Positions 37,387-46,976 are shown, counted from the first letter of the stretch. The stretch is 64,000 nucleotides of DNA from Streptomyces actuosus (GCF_016921115.1 NZ_JAFFZS010000010.1:62001-126000), one strand, 5' to 3'. Made by a program: numbers and translations. The notes: generated from the sequence alone by a model not told the origin.

Positions 37387-39648
37387 ATGGGACTCACCGA
37401 CCGCACCAGCGCGCCCCCTACGAAGGACTCGGGCCCGCCGGGGCGCGGTCTCCTCCACCGGGTGGGGGTGGGCTGCGCCCGCCACCCGTGGCGGGTGATC
37501 TGCGTGTGGCTGCTGGTGCTGCTGGCGGCTGTGGCAGCCGATCGCGCCTGGGGCGGCGCCTACGCCGACGACTTCGACCTGTCCGGCACCCCGTCGCAGA
37601 CCGGCGCCGACCTGCTGAACGCCCACGCGGCCCAGGGCACCCGGGGCGTCGCCGCACAGATCGTCGTCAGGTCGGACGACGGCGCGCTCACCGCGCACAG
37701 GGACGAACTCACCGCCACCCGGGAGCGCCTCGCGGGACTCCCCGACGTCGTCTTCGCCGCCGGGCCGCTCGACACACCCGGCGCGGTCGCCGACGACGGC
37801 CGCACCGGCCACTACACCGTCCGCTTCGACCGCAACCCCGCCACGTTCGAGAAGTCCTACGTCGACCGGGTCGACGAGGCCGTGCGCGACCTGCGCGCCG
37901 ACGACGTCACGGTCGCGTACGGGGGCCCGCTCGGGCAGCTCGCCCGCCCCGCCGCGGCCGAGTACACGTCGGAGGCCATCGGGATCGGCACCGCGGTGCT
38001 CGTGCTGCTGCTGGGCTTCGGCAGTGTCGCCGCGGCCGGATTCCCGCTGCTCACCGCGATCGTCGGGCTGCTGGCCGGACTCAGCGCACTCGGGCTGCTC
38101 GCGGCGCAGCTCTCCTTCGCCGCGGCCTCCCCGACGCTGGCCACGATGATGGGGCTGGGTGTCGGCCTCGACTACTCGCTCTTCCTCGTCACCCGCCACC
38201 GCAAGTTCCTGCACACCGCGGAGAGCCCCGCCGAGGCGGCCGGGCGAACGGTGTCCACCAGCGGGCGCGCCGTGCTGGTGGCCGCGTTGACCGTGACCGC
38301 CGCCCTCGCGGGCCTCTTCGCGTCCGGCGTCGGCTTCATCGGCATGCTCGGGCTCGCCGCCGGAACCACCGTCGTCGTCGGCGCGCTGGCCGCCCTCACC
38401 CTCACCCCCGCACTGCTGGGACTGGCCGGACGCCGGATCGACCGCTGGCACGTGCGCACCCCGGTGGACGAACCCGACGACGACGGCGACGTCTGGCACC
38501 GGTGGGCCGCCACCGTCCGCCGCCGCCCGTGGACGTTCCTCGTCCTCGGTCTGCTCGTCCTCGGCGTCCTCGGCGTGCCCGTGGCCTCCCTGCGGCTCGG
38601 CCACGTCGACGGCGGCGCCTCCCCCACCTCCTACACCGAACGCAGGGCCTACGACCTGACCACGGACGCCTTCGGCCCCGGGGCCAACGGCCCGCTCACC
38701 CTCGTCGTCACCCTCGACAAGGACCGGCCCACCAGCGCGGACGAGCGCACCGACCTCGCCCGGCACCTGTACGACGCTCTCACCGGCACTCCCGGCGTCG
38801 CCTCGGCCACCGAGCCCACCCCCACCCCGGACGACGCCCTGCTGGTCTCCACCGTCACCCCCGACACCGGCCCCCAGGACGAGGCGACCACCGACCTCGT
38901 CCACCGGCTGGAGGACGACGTCCTGCCGGACACGCTGGCACCCAGCAACGCCACCGGCTACCTGACCGGCACGACCGCCGCCCAGCAGGACTTCCGGGAC
39001 ATCCTGGCCGACCGGCTTCCCCAGGTGATCGGCCTCGTCGTCGCCGCCGCCTTCGTCCTGCTGCTCGCCGTGTTCCGCAGCCCTGTGATCGCCCTGAAGG
39101 CCGCCGTGCTGAACCTGCTGTCGATCAGCGCGTCCTTCGGCGTGCTCGTGGCCGTCTTCCAGTGGGGTTGGGGGGCCTCGCTGCTCGGCATCGACGAGAC
39201 CGTGCCGGTGGAGTCGTACGTGCCGATGATGATGTTCGCCATCGTCTTCGGCCTCTCCATGGACTACGAGATCTTCCTCCTGTCCCGGGTGCGGGAGGCA
39301 TGGCTGGAGACCCGGGACAACCATCGCAGCGTGGCCGTCGGCCTGGCCGGCACCGCCCGGGTCATCACCTGCGCCGCCCTGATCATGACCAGCGTCTTCC
39401 TGGCGTTCCTGCTGTCGACCAACGTCGTCATCAAGATGCTGGCGCTCGGCCTCGGAGTGAGTGTCGTCCTCGACGCCACCGTCGTCAGGCTGCTGCTGGT
39501 CCCGGCGGCGATGTACCTGCTCGGGCAGGCCAACTGGTGGATGCCGCGCCGGCTGGACCGGCTGCTGCCCCGCCTCGAACCGGAGGGACCGACAGCATCG
39601 CCCGCCCCGGAGCAGAAGGCCGCGCCGTCCCCCGCGGAGCCCCGGTGA
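37387..39648 (+). CDS. MMPL/RND-family transporter
   Basis: 753 aa with about twelve membrane helices in two repeated halves, each preceded by a large external loop. Signatures are GLGVGLDYSLFLVTRHRKFLH and GLSMDYEIFLLSRVREAWLE, the paired DY motifs at the proton-relay helices of MMPL proteins. N-terminus MGLTDRTSAPPTKDSGP is cytoplasmic. Likely exports lipids, siderophores or hydrophobic drugs using the proton gradient. The downstream lipid-binding-like gene overlaps by GTGA, which supports a lipid-related cargo. Divergent from the two-component system that probably controls it. Confidence 0.93.
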   Translation: MGLTDRTSAPPTKDSGPPGRGLLHRVGVGCARHPWRVICVWLLVLLAAVAADRAWGGAYADDFDLSGTPSQTGADLLNAHAAQGTRGVAAQIVVRSDDGALTAHRDELTATRERLAGLPDVVFAAGPLDTPGAVADDGRTGHYTVRFDRNPATFEKSYVDRVDEAVRDLRADDVTVAYGGPLGQLARPAAAEYTSEAIGIGTAVLVLLLGFGSVAAAGFPLLTAIVGLLAGLSALGLLAAQLSFAAASPTLATMMGLGVGLDYSLFLVTRHRKFLHTAESPAEAAGRTVSTSGRAVLVAALTVTAALAGLFASGVGFIGMLGLAAGTTVVVGALAALTLTPALLGLAGRRIDRWHVRTPVDEPDDDGDVWHRWAATVRRRPWTFLVLGLLVLGVLGVPVASLRLGHVDGGASPTSYTERRAYDLTTDAFGPGANGPLTLVVTLDKDRPTSADERTDLARHLYDALTGTPGVASATEPTPTPDDALLVSTVTPDTGPQDEATTDLVHRLEDDVLPDTLAPSNATGYLTGTTAAQQDFRDILADRLPQVIGLVVAAAFVLLLAVFRSPVIALKAAVLNLLSISASFGVLVAVFQWGWGASLLGIDETVPVESYVPMMMFAIVFGLSMDYEIFLLSRVREAWLETRDNHRSVAVGLAGTARVITCAALIMTSVFLAFLLSTNVVIKMLALGLGVSVVLDATVVRLLLVPAAMYLLGQANWWMPRRLDRLLPRLEPEGPTASPAPEQKAAPSPAEPR

Positions 39649-40412
39649 CGGCCCCTTCCGGCCGCGTCACCCGGCCGTCCGCCCGGCCCGCGTCCGGACC
39701 GGGCGTTGCCGGCCGCACGCGCCGACCGCGCCGCCGCACGACATGGCTCGTGCTCGCCGCGATCCTGGCGCTGCTGCTCGCGGGCACCGCCGAGGTCGTC
39801 GCGCGCGGCCTGGTCGCCGACCGCGTCTCCGACCGGCTCCGGAGCCGGCTGGGCGACACGCACGTGGAGGTGGACGGCCTCGCGCTGGCGGGCCTCGCCC
39901 GGAGCCGGTTCGACGCGATCACCGTGACGGGCGACCAGGCCCGCCTGGGGCGGCTGACCGGCGCGTCCGTGGACCTGCGGCTCACCGGCGTGGACCTCGG
40001 GAGCACGCCGCGCGCCGACCATGTGCGCGGCACGATCACCATCCCCCCGGACGCCGTCGCCGACGCCCTGCGGCAGACCTCGGCACGCCTGCCCGTCACC
40101 GCGGTGACGCCCGATCCCGCGTCCGGCACCCTCGTCGTCACGGCGCAGGGCGGCCTGGCCACCGTCGCGCTGCGCCCGGTGCTGCGGGACGGCCGGGTCT
40201 CCTACGAGCTGAAGGACGCCCGCGTTCTGGGGCTCCCCGCCCCCGAGGCCCTCACCCGCCGCATCGAGGAGGCGCTGCAGGAGCAGTCCGATCGGCAGAC
40301 CGCGCTCCAGCGCTCCGCGCTGCTCACCGTGACCTCGCTCCACGTCACCCGGGCCGGCGTGGTGGCCGCGCTCGCCGCGGACGACGTGGCCTTCGCGGAC
40401 CCGGCCCACTGA
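39645..40412 (+). CDS. LmeA-like (DUF2993) phospholipid-binding protein
   Basis: 255 aa. Cytoplasmic Arg/Pro-rich start, one membrane helix (TWLVLAAILALLLAGTAEVVA, about 33-53), then an external DUF2993 domain: VADRVSDRLRSRLGDTHVEVDGLALAG, ASVDLRLTGVDLGS, ALRPVLRDGRVSYELKDARVLGLPAPEAL. Mycobacterial LmeA of this family binds phospholipids in the envelope and affects lipomannan elongation. The GTG overlaps the MMPL stop, so the two are co-translated and probably cooperate in envelope lipid handling (inference). A terminator follows at once. Confidence 0.85.
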   Translation: MTAPSGRVTRPSARPASGPGVAGRTRRPRRRTTWLVLAAILALLLAGTAEVVARGLVADRVSDRLRSRLGDTHVEVDGLALAGLARSRFDAITVTGDQARLGRLTGASVDLRLTGVDLGSTPRADHVRGTITIPPDAVADALRQTSARLPVTAVTPDPASGTLVVTAQGGLATVALRPVLRDGRVSYELKDARVLGLPAPEALTRRIEEALQEQSDRQTALQRSALLTVTSLHVTRAGVVAALAADDVAFADPAH

Positions 40413-40444
40413 CCCTCCGGCGGCCGGCGCCGTCCGCCGGAGGG
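40413..40444 (+). terminator. Terminator of the MMPL-LmeA operon
   Basis: Perfect 11-bp stem CCCTCCGGCGG / CCGCCGGAGGG with a 10-base loop, starting at the base after the stop codon. May also serve the convergent VOC gene. Confidence 0.82.
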
Positions 40445-40629
40445 ACACGGAACAGAACCGGAACACCGGGCCGCCCCCGCACCGACCGCGGCGCCACGTC
40501 ACCGCCCGCACCGGGCGCCGCGGTCGGCCCGTGCGGCCGAGGGGGCGCCCGTCGTTCGGCGGTGGCGCCTGCGGGCGGTCAGCGTCGTGCGGGCAGGGCG
40601 TCTGTCGGGGGCGACGTCGGGGCCCCGCG

Positions 40630-41370
40630 TCAGGATCGGGCGAGGAGGCAGAACTCGTGGCCCTCCGGGTCGGCCAGGCACTTCCACGGGACGTCGCCCT
40701 GACCGACGTCGAGGTCGGTGGCGCCGAGGGCCCGCAACCGGGTCACCTCCGCCTCCTGATCGTCACGGGGGTACCGCAGCAGGTCGAGATGGACGCGGTC
40801 CGGCACGGTCTTCGCACCGGGCGTGCGGAGGAACTCGAGATACGGGCCGACACCCTCGGCCGAGCGGAACACCGCGTGATCGTCCGTCACCTCGTGCAGG
40901 GTCCAGTCCACCGCCTCGTCCCAGAACCGCGCCATGGCCCGCGGATCCGCGCAGTCGACCACCACCGCGGCGATCGGCCCGGTGTCCCGGTAGACCTCCC
41001 GAGGCTCCAGCACGCAGAATTCGTTGCCCTCCGGGTCGGCGAGGACCGTCCAGGGCACGTCGCCCTGGCCCACGTCCGCGGGCGTCGCACCGAGCGACCG
41101 GAGACGTGCGACCAGGTCCGCCTGATGGGCGGCGGAGGTCGTGGCGAGATCGAGGTGCACACGGTTCTTCACCGCCGTCTTGGGCTCCGGGACGGCGACG
41201 ACGTCGACGCGTACGCCGACCGGGTCCCGCCAATCGAAGCCGACGCGCCCCACGTTGGTCTCGCCGGGTGCGTTGCTCGAAACACTCCAGCCGAGCGCCT
41301 CACCCCAGAACCGGCCGACCGCCGCGTCGTCGACAGCCTTGATGTTCACCAGAACGGGTCGCAGAGTCAT
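40630..41370 (-). CDS. VOC-superfamily protein with two glyoxalase-like domains
   Basis: 246 aa. Two tandem VOC domains, about 1-120 and 128-245. Each ends in the same block (VGQGDVPWTVLADPEGNEFCVL and VGQGDVPWKCLADPEGHEFCLL) and contains a HLDL strand (NRVHLDLATTS, DRVHLDLLRYP). The second domain has GPIAAVVVDCADPRAMARFWDEAV. These are glyoxalase/bleomycin-resistance-type proteins; whether it binds a metal or only a ligand is not decided by sequence. The start MTLRPVLVNIKAVDD was preferred over upstream Arg-rich readings. Confidence 0.85.
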   Translation of the reverse strand: MTLRPVLVNIKAVDDAAVGRFWGEALGWSVSSNAPGETNVGRVGFDWRDPVGVRVDVVAVPEPKTAVKNRVHLDLATTSAAHQADLVARLRSLGATPADVGQGDVPWTVLADPEGNEFCVLEPREVYRDTGPIAAVVVDCADPRAMARFWDEAVDWTLHEVTDDHAVFRSAEGVGPYLEFLRTPGAKTVPDRVHLDLLRYPRDDQEAEVTRLRALGATDLDVGQGDVPWKCLADPEGHEFCLLARS

Positions 41371-41664
41371 GGCGGCGATCCTATGCACCCGCTCGGCCGT
41401 GGCACCCGCAGGTGGCGTCGCCGAGCGGGGAGCGACCCGCCGTCGGTGAGCCGAGCGTGGCAGCCGGTGGGCGCGGCTGCGCACCACGCTCCGCCACGCC
41501 TTCCCCGGCCCCGTTGCCGTCGCCGTGATCCGGCCGCGGCACGACGGCCGCGTCACGGAACGGGGGAGACGGTGTCCTCGGAACGCCGCCGAGCGGGTCG
41601 GGCCGGCTGACGCTACGGGGCTCCGCTCCGTCGTCGCCGTGTCGCGGCCGGCGCCGGAGACCGG

Positions 41665-42207
41665 TCAGACCCGGTCCAGGGGACGGTGCGGACCGCTGGG
41701 AAGTTCCGCTTCGATCGTGTCGCCGGAGCGCACGACGCCGCCCTGCCGCACGATGCTCATGATTCCGGCCTTGCGCACGAGGTTCCCCGCCTCGTCGCGG
41801 CCGACGACCTGCTTGAGCAGCCCGTCCCGGAAGGCGTCGATCTGCAGGCAGGGATTGCGCAGGCCGGTGACTTCCAGGACCGCGGAGTCGCCGATGCGCA
41901 GCAAGGTGCCGACCGGCAGGCCGAGCAGGTCGATGCCGCGTGTGGTGATGTTCTCGCCGAGTTCGCCGGGCGCCACCTCGAACCCTTCGTCGCCGACCTC
42001 GGCGAAGAGCTCCTCGTGCATGAGGTGGACCTGGCGCAGATTGGGCTGGGTGGGATCCTGCGCGACGCGCGAGCGGTGCTTGACCGTCACGCCGGCGTGC
42101 ACGTCCCCCTCCACACCGAGCCCGGCGAGCAGCCTGATGCTGTCCCGGTTCGGCTTGCTGAACGAGTACTCCCCGTTGCTGCTGACCGCCGTCACACTTC
42201 CGGTCAT
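41665..42207 (-). CDS. MOSC domain protein
   Basis: 180 aa. The MOSC beta-barrel blocks are GVEGDVHAGVTVKHRSRVAQDP, NLRQVHLMHEELFAEV, GELGENITTRGIDLLGLPVGTLLRIG, and the conserved Cys in EVTGLRNPCLQIDAFRDG, the residue proposed to carry sulfur or bind molybdenum cofactor in this family. Stand-alone MOSC proteins resemble YiiM, which handles N-hydroxylated compounds. The start is MTGSVTAVSSNGEYSFSK; GAGGA is very close to the ATG. Confidence 0.86.
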   Translation of the reverse strand: MTGSVTAVSSNGEYSFSKPNRDSIRLLAGLGVEGDVHAGVTVKHRSRVAQDPTQPNLRQVHLMHEELFAEVGDEGFEVAPGELGENITTRGIDLLGLPVGTLLRIGDSAVLEVTGLRNPCLQIDAFRDGLLKQVVGRDEAGNLVRKAGIMSIVRQGGVVRSGDTIEAELPSGPHRPLDRV

Positions 42208-42551
42208 TCCTCGGAACCCCCTCGTCGGCAACACTGGTCGGCCCCAAGAGTAATCCTCGCCCCTCCTGTCGCAGCAGCCCCGATCCGTCGTGGGCGGGGC
42301 ATGCTGAGGGGCGGCACGCCTTCTGACGCATCGCCAGGTGATCGCGGCGTCGACCGACGGCGGACGGCACGGCCGTCGGGTCTCCCGAACCACGGCCGAG
42401 CCCGGTCCGGGAGACCCGACGCGGGGCGAACCCCCGTCGCCGTGGTCGACGAGGCACGGCGGCGGCACGAACCCGACGCGCACGCCGTCCGGCCCGGGCC
42501 GGGATCGCCGGGTGCCGTCGCCGGGATCCGGTGCAGCGAGGGGGCGAGCGC
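42208..42551. other. 344-bp intergenic region, mainly a terminator
   Basis: No supported gene. It holds the large hairpin at 42375-42420 and the promoter region of the MOSC gene; nothing else recognised. Confidence 0.5.
42375..42420 (-). terminator. Terminator of the MerR-methyltransferase gene
   Basis: Perfect 13-bp inverted repeat GTCGGGTCTCCCG (42375-42387) and CGGGAGACCCGAC (42408-42420) with a 20-base loop, 131 bp after the minus-strand fusion gene's stop. Confidence 0.7.
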
Positions 42552-43667
42552 TCAAGCCACGAGCAGACGGAGGCCGAGATCGGCCGCGTCGAGGTCGGCG
42601 AGGTCGCTGTTGCGCTCGTCCCACCGGCCGGAGCCCAGGTCGTCGTCGAGGCTTCGTACCGCCCGCTGCTCGGCCTCCGGCCCGACCCTCGTCCACACCG
42701 ACGTCGCGCGCCGCACATGAGCCTCCAGATACGCCCCCGGTCGGCGCCAGTACGCCTCGAACAGGCCGTCGGCGCAGTCCCACGGGACGGGCACCGGGTC
42801 CACGCGGGCGCCGATCGCATCGGCCATCCCGGCGAGGGAGGGGAATCCCGCGAGGACGTCGGCGAACTCGGGCAGGTAGTCGCGGGTGAGCCAGAACCGG
42901 TCCTGCCATCCGGGCTCGTCGGTGTCGAACGTGAGCACCACCACGCGGCGGGCCACGCGTCGCATCTCGCGCAGCCCCGCCATCGGATCCCCCCAGTGGT
43001 GAACGGTGGAGACGGCCATCGCCACGTCGAAGGACCGGTCCTCGAACGGCAGGCTCTCCGCGGCGGCGGCCACGCACGGCGCCGCTCCGGCGGGGCGCTG
43101 CCCCCGCATGACCGCCGACGGCTCCACCGCGGTCACGTCGCGATCAGCGGGCTCGTAGGAACCGGTGCCGGCACCGACGTTCAGCACCTGCTGCGCGTCA
43201 CCGAGCGCGTCCCAGATCTGCGCGGCGATCCGCGGCTCGGTTCGCCGTGTCGCGGTGTAGGCGCCGCCGATCGCGTCGTACAGCCGGGGACCGAGCATCC
43301 CCAGTTGCTCCTCCGGTGTCACCTTCAGCCCCCTCGCTCGTGCCGTGAGTTCCCTGTCGATGGCCGCCACCATGGCGTCGGCGCGATCACGCCGCTCCAG
43401 CAGCAGGCCGCGCAGCCGGCGCAGGTGCGCGGCCGTGTCGGCGGACGGGTCGCCGACCAGTTCGGCGATCTCCCGCAACCCGAAGCCCAGCCGCCGATAG
43501 GCCAGCACCTCCCGCAGCCGTTCCACGTCGCCCGGCGCATAGGCCCGGTATCCGGCCGCGGTCCGCGCCGACGGCCGGACGAGCCCGATCTCGTCATAGT
43601 GATGCAGCGTGCGGACGCTCACGCCGGCCAACTCGGCCACGCGTCCCACGGTCCAGTGATCCGTCAC
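42552..43667 (-). CDS. MerR-family HTH fused to SAM-dependent methyltransferase
   Basis: 371 aa. Residues 1 to about 75 form a MerR winged HTH: TVGRVAELAGVSVRTLHHYDEIGLVRPSARTAAGYRAYAPGDVERL. A helix dimerisation coil (about 76-115, LRRLRGLLLERRDRADAMVAAIDREL) follows. The class I methyltransferase domain (about 150-300) has motif I VLNVGAGTGSYEP, the acidic strand end VTAVEPS, AESLPFEDRSFDVAMAVSTVHHW and LREMRRVARRVVVL. Such fusions could link sensing of a small molecule to its methylation. The GTG sits about 7 bases after the -10 of a MerR-type promoter, so the mRNA is probably leaderless and autoregulated. No C-terminal domain beyond the methyltransferase is evident. Confidence 0.9.
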   Translation of the reverse strand: MTDHWTVGRVAELAGVSVRTLHHYDEIGLVRPSARTAAGYRAYAPGDVERLREVLAYRRLGFGLREIAELVGDPSADTAAHLRRLRGLLLERRDRADAMVAAIDRELTARARGLKVTPEEQLGMLGPRLYDAIGGAYTATRRTEPRIAAQIWDALGDAQQVLNVGAGTGSYEPADRDVTAVEPSAVMRGQRPAGAAPCVAAAAESLPFEDRSFDVAMAVSTVHHWGDPMAGLREMRRVARRVVVLTFDTDEPGWQDRFWLTRDYLPEFADVLAGFPSLAGMADAIGARVDPVPVPWDCADGLFEAYWRRPGAYLEAHVRRATSVWTRVGPEAEQRAVRSLDDDLGSGRWDERNSDLADLDAADLGLRLLVA

Positions 43668-43674
43668 GGCACCG

Positions 43675-43705
43675 ACGGTGCACCCTCACGCCACGTGAGG
43701 GTCAA
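43675..43705 (-). promoter_or_regulatory. MerR-type autoregulatory promoter with 9-bp inverted repeat
   Basis: Minus strand: -35 TTGACC (43705-43700), 19-base spacer, -10 CACCGT (43680-43675). The dyad ACCCTCACG-TGG-CGTGAGGGT (43702-43682) fills the spacer. It resembles the TipA operator class (CCTCACG half-sites). Transcription would begin about at the GTG of the MerR-methyltransferase gene (43667). Confidence 0.82.
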
Positions 43706-44015
43706 GAGCCGCACGCCCGGGGACAGGAGCCAGGCGCGGAGCGTCGGTCCGCGGCCGCCGCTCCTGCGCGCCGATGCGACGATCCGGATCGGAGAACGAG
43801 CCCGGAACCGCACGGAGCGGCCCCCGCAGCGCCCGAGGCGACGTCGAGGGCCACCGCTGGATCGCCGTCAGAGTGTGACTGAGCTCGCCAGTTGGCGGAT
43901 GAGCGCTGCACTCGGCGGAGCGGAGCGTTCTGGCCGGCGAGCCGGGCGGCGGTCCGCCTTCCCGCTGCAACGGCACGTCGGCCCTGGCGAAACAGGGCCG
44001 GGGAGGGGACGAGAG
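43706..44015. other. Non-coding region before the AraC-type gene, containing a dispersed repeat copy
   Basis: 310 bp. No gene supported. Its notable content is the repeat copy at 43874-43933. Frames are Arg/Ala-rich. It separates the accessory MerR fusion from the AraC/dioxygenase pair. Confidence 0.5.
43874..43933 (-). repeat. 60-bp inverted repeat, left copy
   Basis: The reverse complement of this segment matches 45806-45865 at 48 of 60 positions without gaps. Shared runs include CTCCGCCG, AGCGCTC, TCCGCC and ACTGGCG. It contains small stems (TCCGCC-AACT-GGCGA). Together with the right copy it brackets the AraC-type regulator and dioxygenase genes. Confidence 0.75.
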
Positions 44016-44906
44016 TCAACCGGCCTCCTGTTCCACCGGCAGCCACAGTTCGGCATCCGCCTCGCTGCCGTCCGCCGACATCCGCATACGAAGGATTTCC
44101 GGCCCGGGACGGCCCCGATACGGGTTCGAGGGGAACCACTCGGTGAACACCTCCCGCCACAGCGCCTGGATCGCCTTCGGCGCCGGCCCCGAGGTGGTGA
44201 AGACAGCCCATGTCCCGGCCGGTACAGGCAGCGTGGACGTGCCCTCCGGCGCAGACGCCGAAGTGACGACCCCGTGGTAGTAGTCGAGGTCGGTGCCCTC
44301 CGCCCGGCTGGGATCGAGGTCGTCGCAGACCGCGAGGATGCCGTGCGGCTCCTGGTCGGACAGCTTCTGCAGCAGTTCCTTCGCCTGGTCGCCGATCCCG
44401 CGGACGAAATCGATGATCGCCTCGTTCGGCCCCGAGTGCACGAGCGGCACCCGGGCCTTCGCCCCGACGACTCTGAACTCCGGCTTGTGGACGACGCGGT
44501 AGCGCATGCTGCTGCTCCCCTCGACGATGAGGTGGAAGGCCATCCGGGGCTGGGAGCTGAGCATCGCGCCGGTGCGCCGCGCCTCGCCGGGCCCGACGCC
44601 GTGCACCGCGCGGAATGCCCGGGCGAATGCCTCGCCCGAGCCGTACCCGTACCGCACCGCGATCTCCAGCAGCGTCCGCTCACCGGCCAGTACCTCCGCG
44701 CCCGCGACGGTCATCCGCCGGCGCCTGATGTACTCCGACAGCGGCATCCCCGCGAGCGCCGAGAACATGCGCCGCAGGTGGTACTCCGAGGTGGCCGCGG
44801 TCCGCGCCAGCTCACCTACGTCGACGGAGCTGTCGAGCCGGCGCTCGATGTGCTCCATGGCCCGATTGAGCCGCTCCAGCACGCTCGCCTCCAAGATCCC
44901 GACCAT
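44016..44906 (-). CDS. AraC-family regulator with GyrI-like effector domain
   Basis: 296 aa. N-terminal double HTH (about 8-105): LNRAMEHIERRLDSSVDVGELARTAATSEYHLRRMFSALAGMPLSEYIRRRRMT and GYGSGEAFARAFRAVHGVGPGEARR. The C-terminal GyrI-like domain (about 130-296) begins MRYRVVHKPEFRVVGAKARVPL and includes GTWAVFTTSGP and WFPSNPYRGRPGPEILRM; this Rob/SoxS-related barrel binds small hydrophobic ligands. Divergent from the dioxygenase gene, its probable target. ATG 44906 precedes the first helix; the RBS is weak. Inside the inverted-repeat-bounded segment. Confidence 0.86.
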   Translation of the reverse strand: MVGILEASVLERLNRAMEHIERRLDSSVDVGELARTAATSEYHLRRMFSALAGMPLSEYIRRRRMTVAGAEVLAGERTLLEIAVRYGYGSGEAFARAFRAVHGVGPGEARRTGAMLSSQPRMAFHLIVEGSSSMRYRVVHKPEFRVVGAKARVPLVHSGPNEAIIDFVRGIGDQAKELLQKLSDQEPHGILAVCDDLDPSRAEGTDLDYYHGVVTSASAPEGTSTLPVPAGTWAVFTTSGPAPKAIQALWREVFTEWFPSNPYRGRPGPEILRMRMSADGSEADAELWLPVEQEAG

Positions 44907-45000
44907 CGATTCGATCAGATGCCGCCCTGCCCGGAGCACCCGAGAAAAGCGGTGCGACAAGTGTCGGGTGACGGGACGGGCAGCGCCGCACGATGGAGGC

Positions 45001-45894
45001 ATGGACGACAGGACCTTGGTATCCCGCTTTCTCCGCGACGGCTTCGTCAAGCTGGAGGGCGCCGTCGCGCCCCGCGTGGCCGCGAGCTGCGCGCGGCTGC
45101 TGTGGCGGGAGACGGGCTGCGACCCGGACGCCCCGGAGACGTGGACACAGCCCGTGCACCGGGTCGGCGGGATGACACAGGGACCGTTCGCCGCCGCACC
45201 CAACTCCCCGGCCCTGCACCGGGCGTACGACCTCCTGGTCGGCGCCGGGCGCTGGGAGCCGCGCTACTCGCTCGGCACCTTCCCGCTGCGCTTCCCGCAC
45301 GAGGAGGAGCCCGACGACGCGGGTTGGCACATCGAGGGCAGCTATGCGGTGGAGGGCGAGACCTGGCCTTTCACCAACCTCCGCTCACGCGGCCGAGCCC
45401 TGCTGATGCTGTTTCTGTTCAGCGAGGTCGGGGAAGGGGACGCCCCTACTCGGATCCGGGTCGGCTCTCACCTCGACGTGCCGAAGGTGCTGGAGCCGTA
45501 CGGGGAGGAGGGCGCGAGCGGCCTGGCCATCGCGCCAGACCTCGTAGCGGCATCCGGTCACCGGCCGCTCGCTCTCGCCACCGGTTCCCCCGGTGACGTC
45601 TTCCTGTGCCATCCGTTCCTGGTTCACGCAGCACAGCCGCACCACGGGTTGCGACCGCGATTCATGGCCCAGCCGCCGCTGCTGCCGGCCGCGCCGTACG
45701 AACTGCAGCGGGCCGACGGCGCGTACTCACCCGTGGAGATCGCGATCCGTCGGGGCCTGGTACAGGCCACCCCCGGTCCCGACGGGGAGGATGCGGACCC
45801 GCCAACCAGAATGCGCAGCTCCGCCGCGCGGAGCGCTCCTCCGCCCACTGGCGGGCTCCGTCGCGCAGAGCCGCCGGAGCCGGGCCGATGTTGA
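45001..45894 (+). CDS. Phytanoyl-CoA dioxygenase-like Fe(II)/2-oxoglutarate enzyme with repeat-derived tail
   Basis: 297 aa. Double-stranded beta-helix dioxygenase: DDRTLVSRFLRDGFVKLEGAV at the start, metal ligands HIE in AGWHIEGSYAVEG and the distal His in FLCHPFLVHAAQPHHG, and the Arg for 2-oxoglutarate in RPRFMAQPPL. The HxE in place of the common HxD is notable. The recognisable family domain ends near IEIAIRRGL (about residue 258); the last 40 or so residues run into the 60-bp repeat and look like extension into non-family DNA. The ATG follows GGAGG at only 2 bases. Its stop touches the argC -35. Substrate unknown. Confidence 0.78.
   Translation: MDDRTLVSRFLRDGFVKLEGAVAPRVAASCARLLWRETGCDPDAPETWTQPVHRVGGMTQGPFAAAPNSPALHRAYDLLVGAGRWEPRYSLGTFPLRFPHEEEPDDAGWHIEGSYAVEGETWPFTNLRSRGRALLMLFLFSEVGEGDAPTRIRVGSHLDVPKVLEPYGEEGASGLAIAPDLVAASGHRPLALATGSPGDVFLCHPFLVHAAQPHHGLRPRFMAQPPLLPAAPYELQRADGAYSPVEIAIRRGLVQATPGPDGEDADPPTRMRSSAARSAPPPTGGLRRAEPPEPGRC
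45806..45865 (+). repeat. 60-bp inverted repeat, right copy
   Basis: Matches the reverse complement of 43874-43933 at 48 of 60 positions. Internal stems: CTCCGC-CGC-GCGGAG and CCGCC-CACT-GGCGG, with GGAGCGCTCC a perfect palindrome. It lies within the 3' end of the dioxygenase frame and about 30 bp before the argC promoter. Confidence 0.75.
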
Positions 45895-45926
45895 TTGCAT
45901 AAACGTGCGGCAATGCGTATAGTCAT
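45895..45926 (+). promoter_or_regulatory. argC promoter overlapped by ARG-box-like operator
   Basis: -35 TTGCAT (45895-45900), 17-base spacer, -10 TATAGT (45918-45923). The same stretch reads as paired ARG-box-like half-sites (TTGCATAAACGTGC and AATGCGTATAGTCATGC), AT-rich against the genome background. ArgR-arginine binding here would block the promoter. The ATG follows within 25 bases. Confidence 0.82.
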
Positions 45927-45935
45927 GCCCTCTAG

Positions 45936-46976
<1,041 letters not shown>

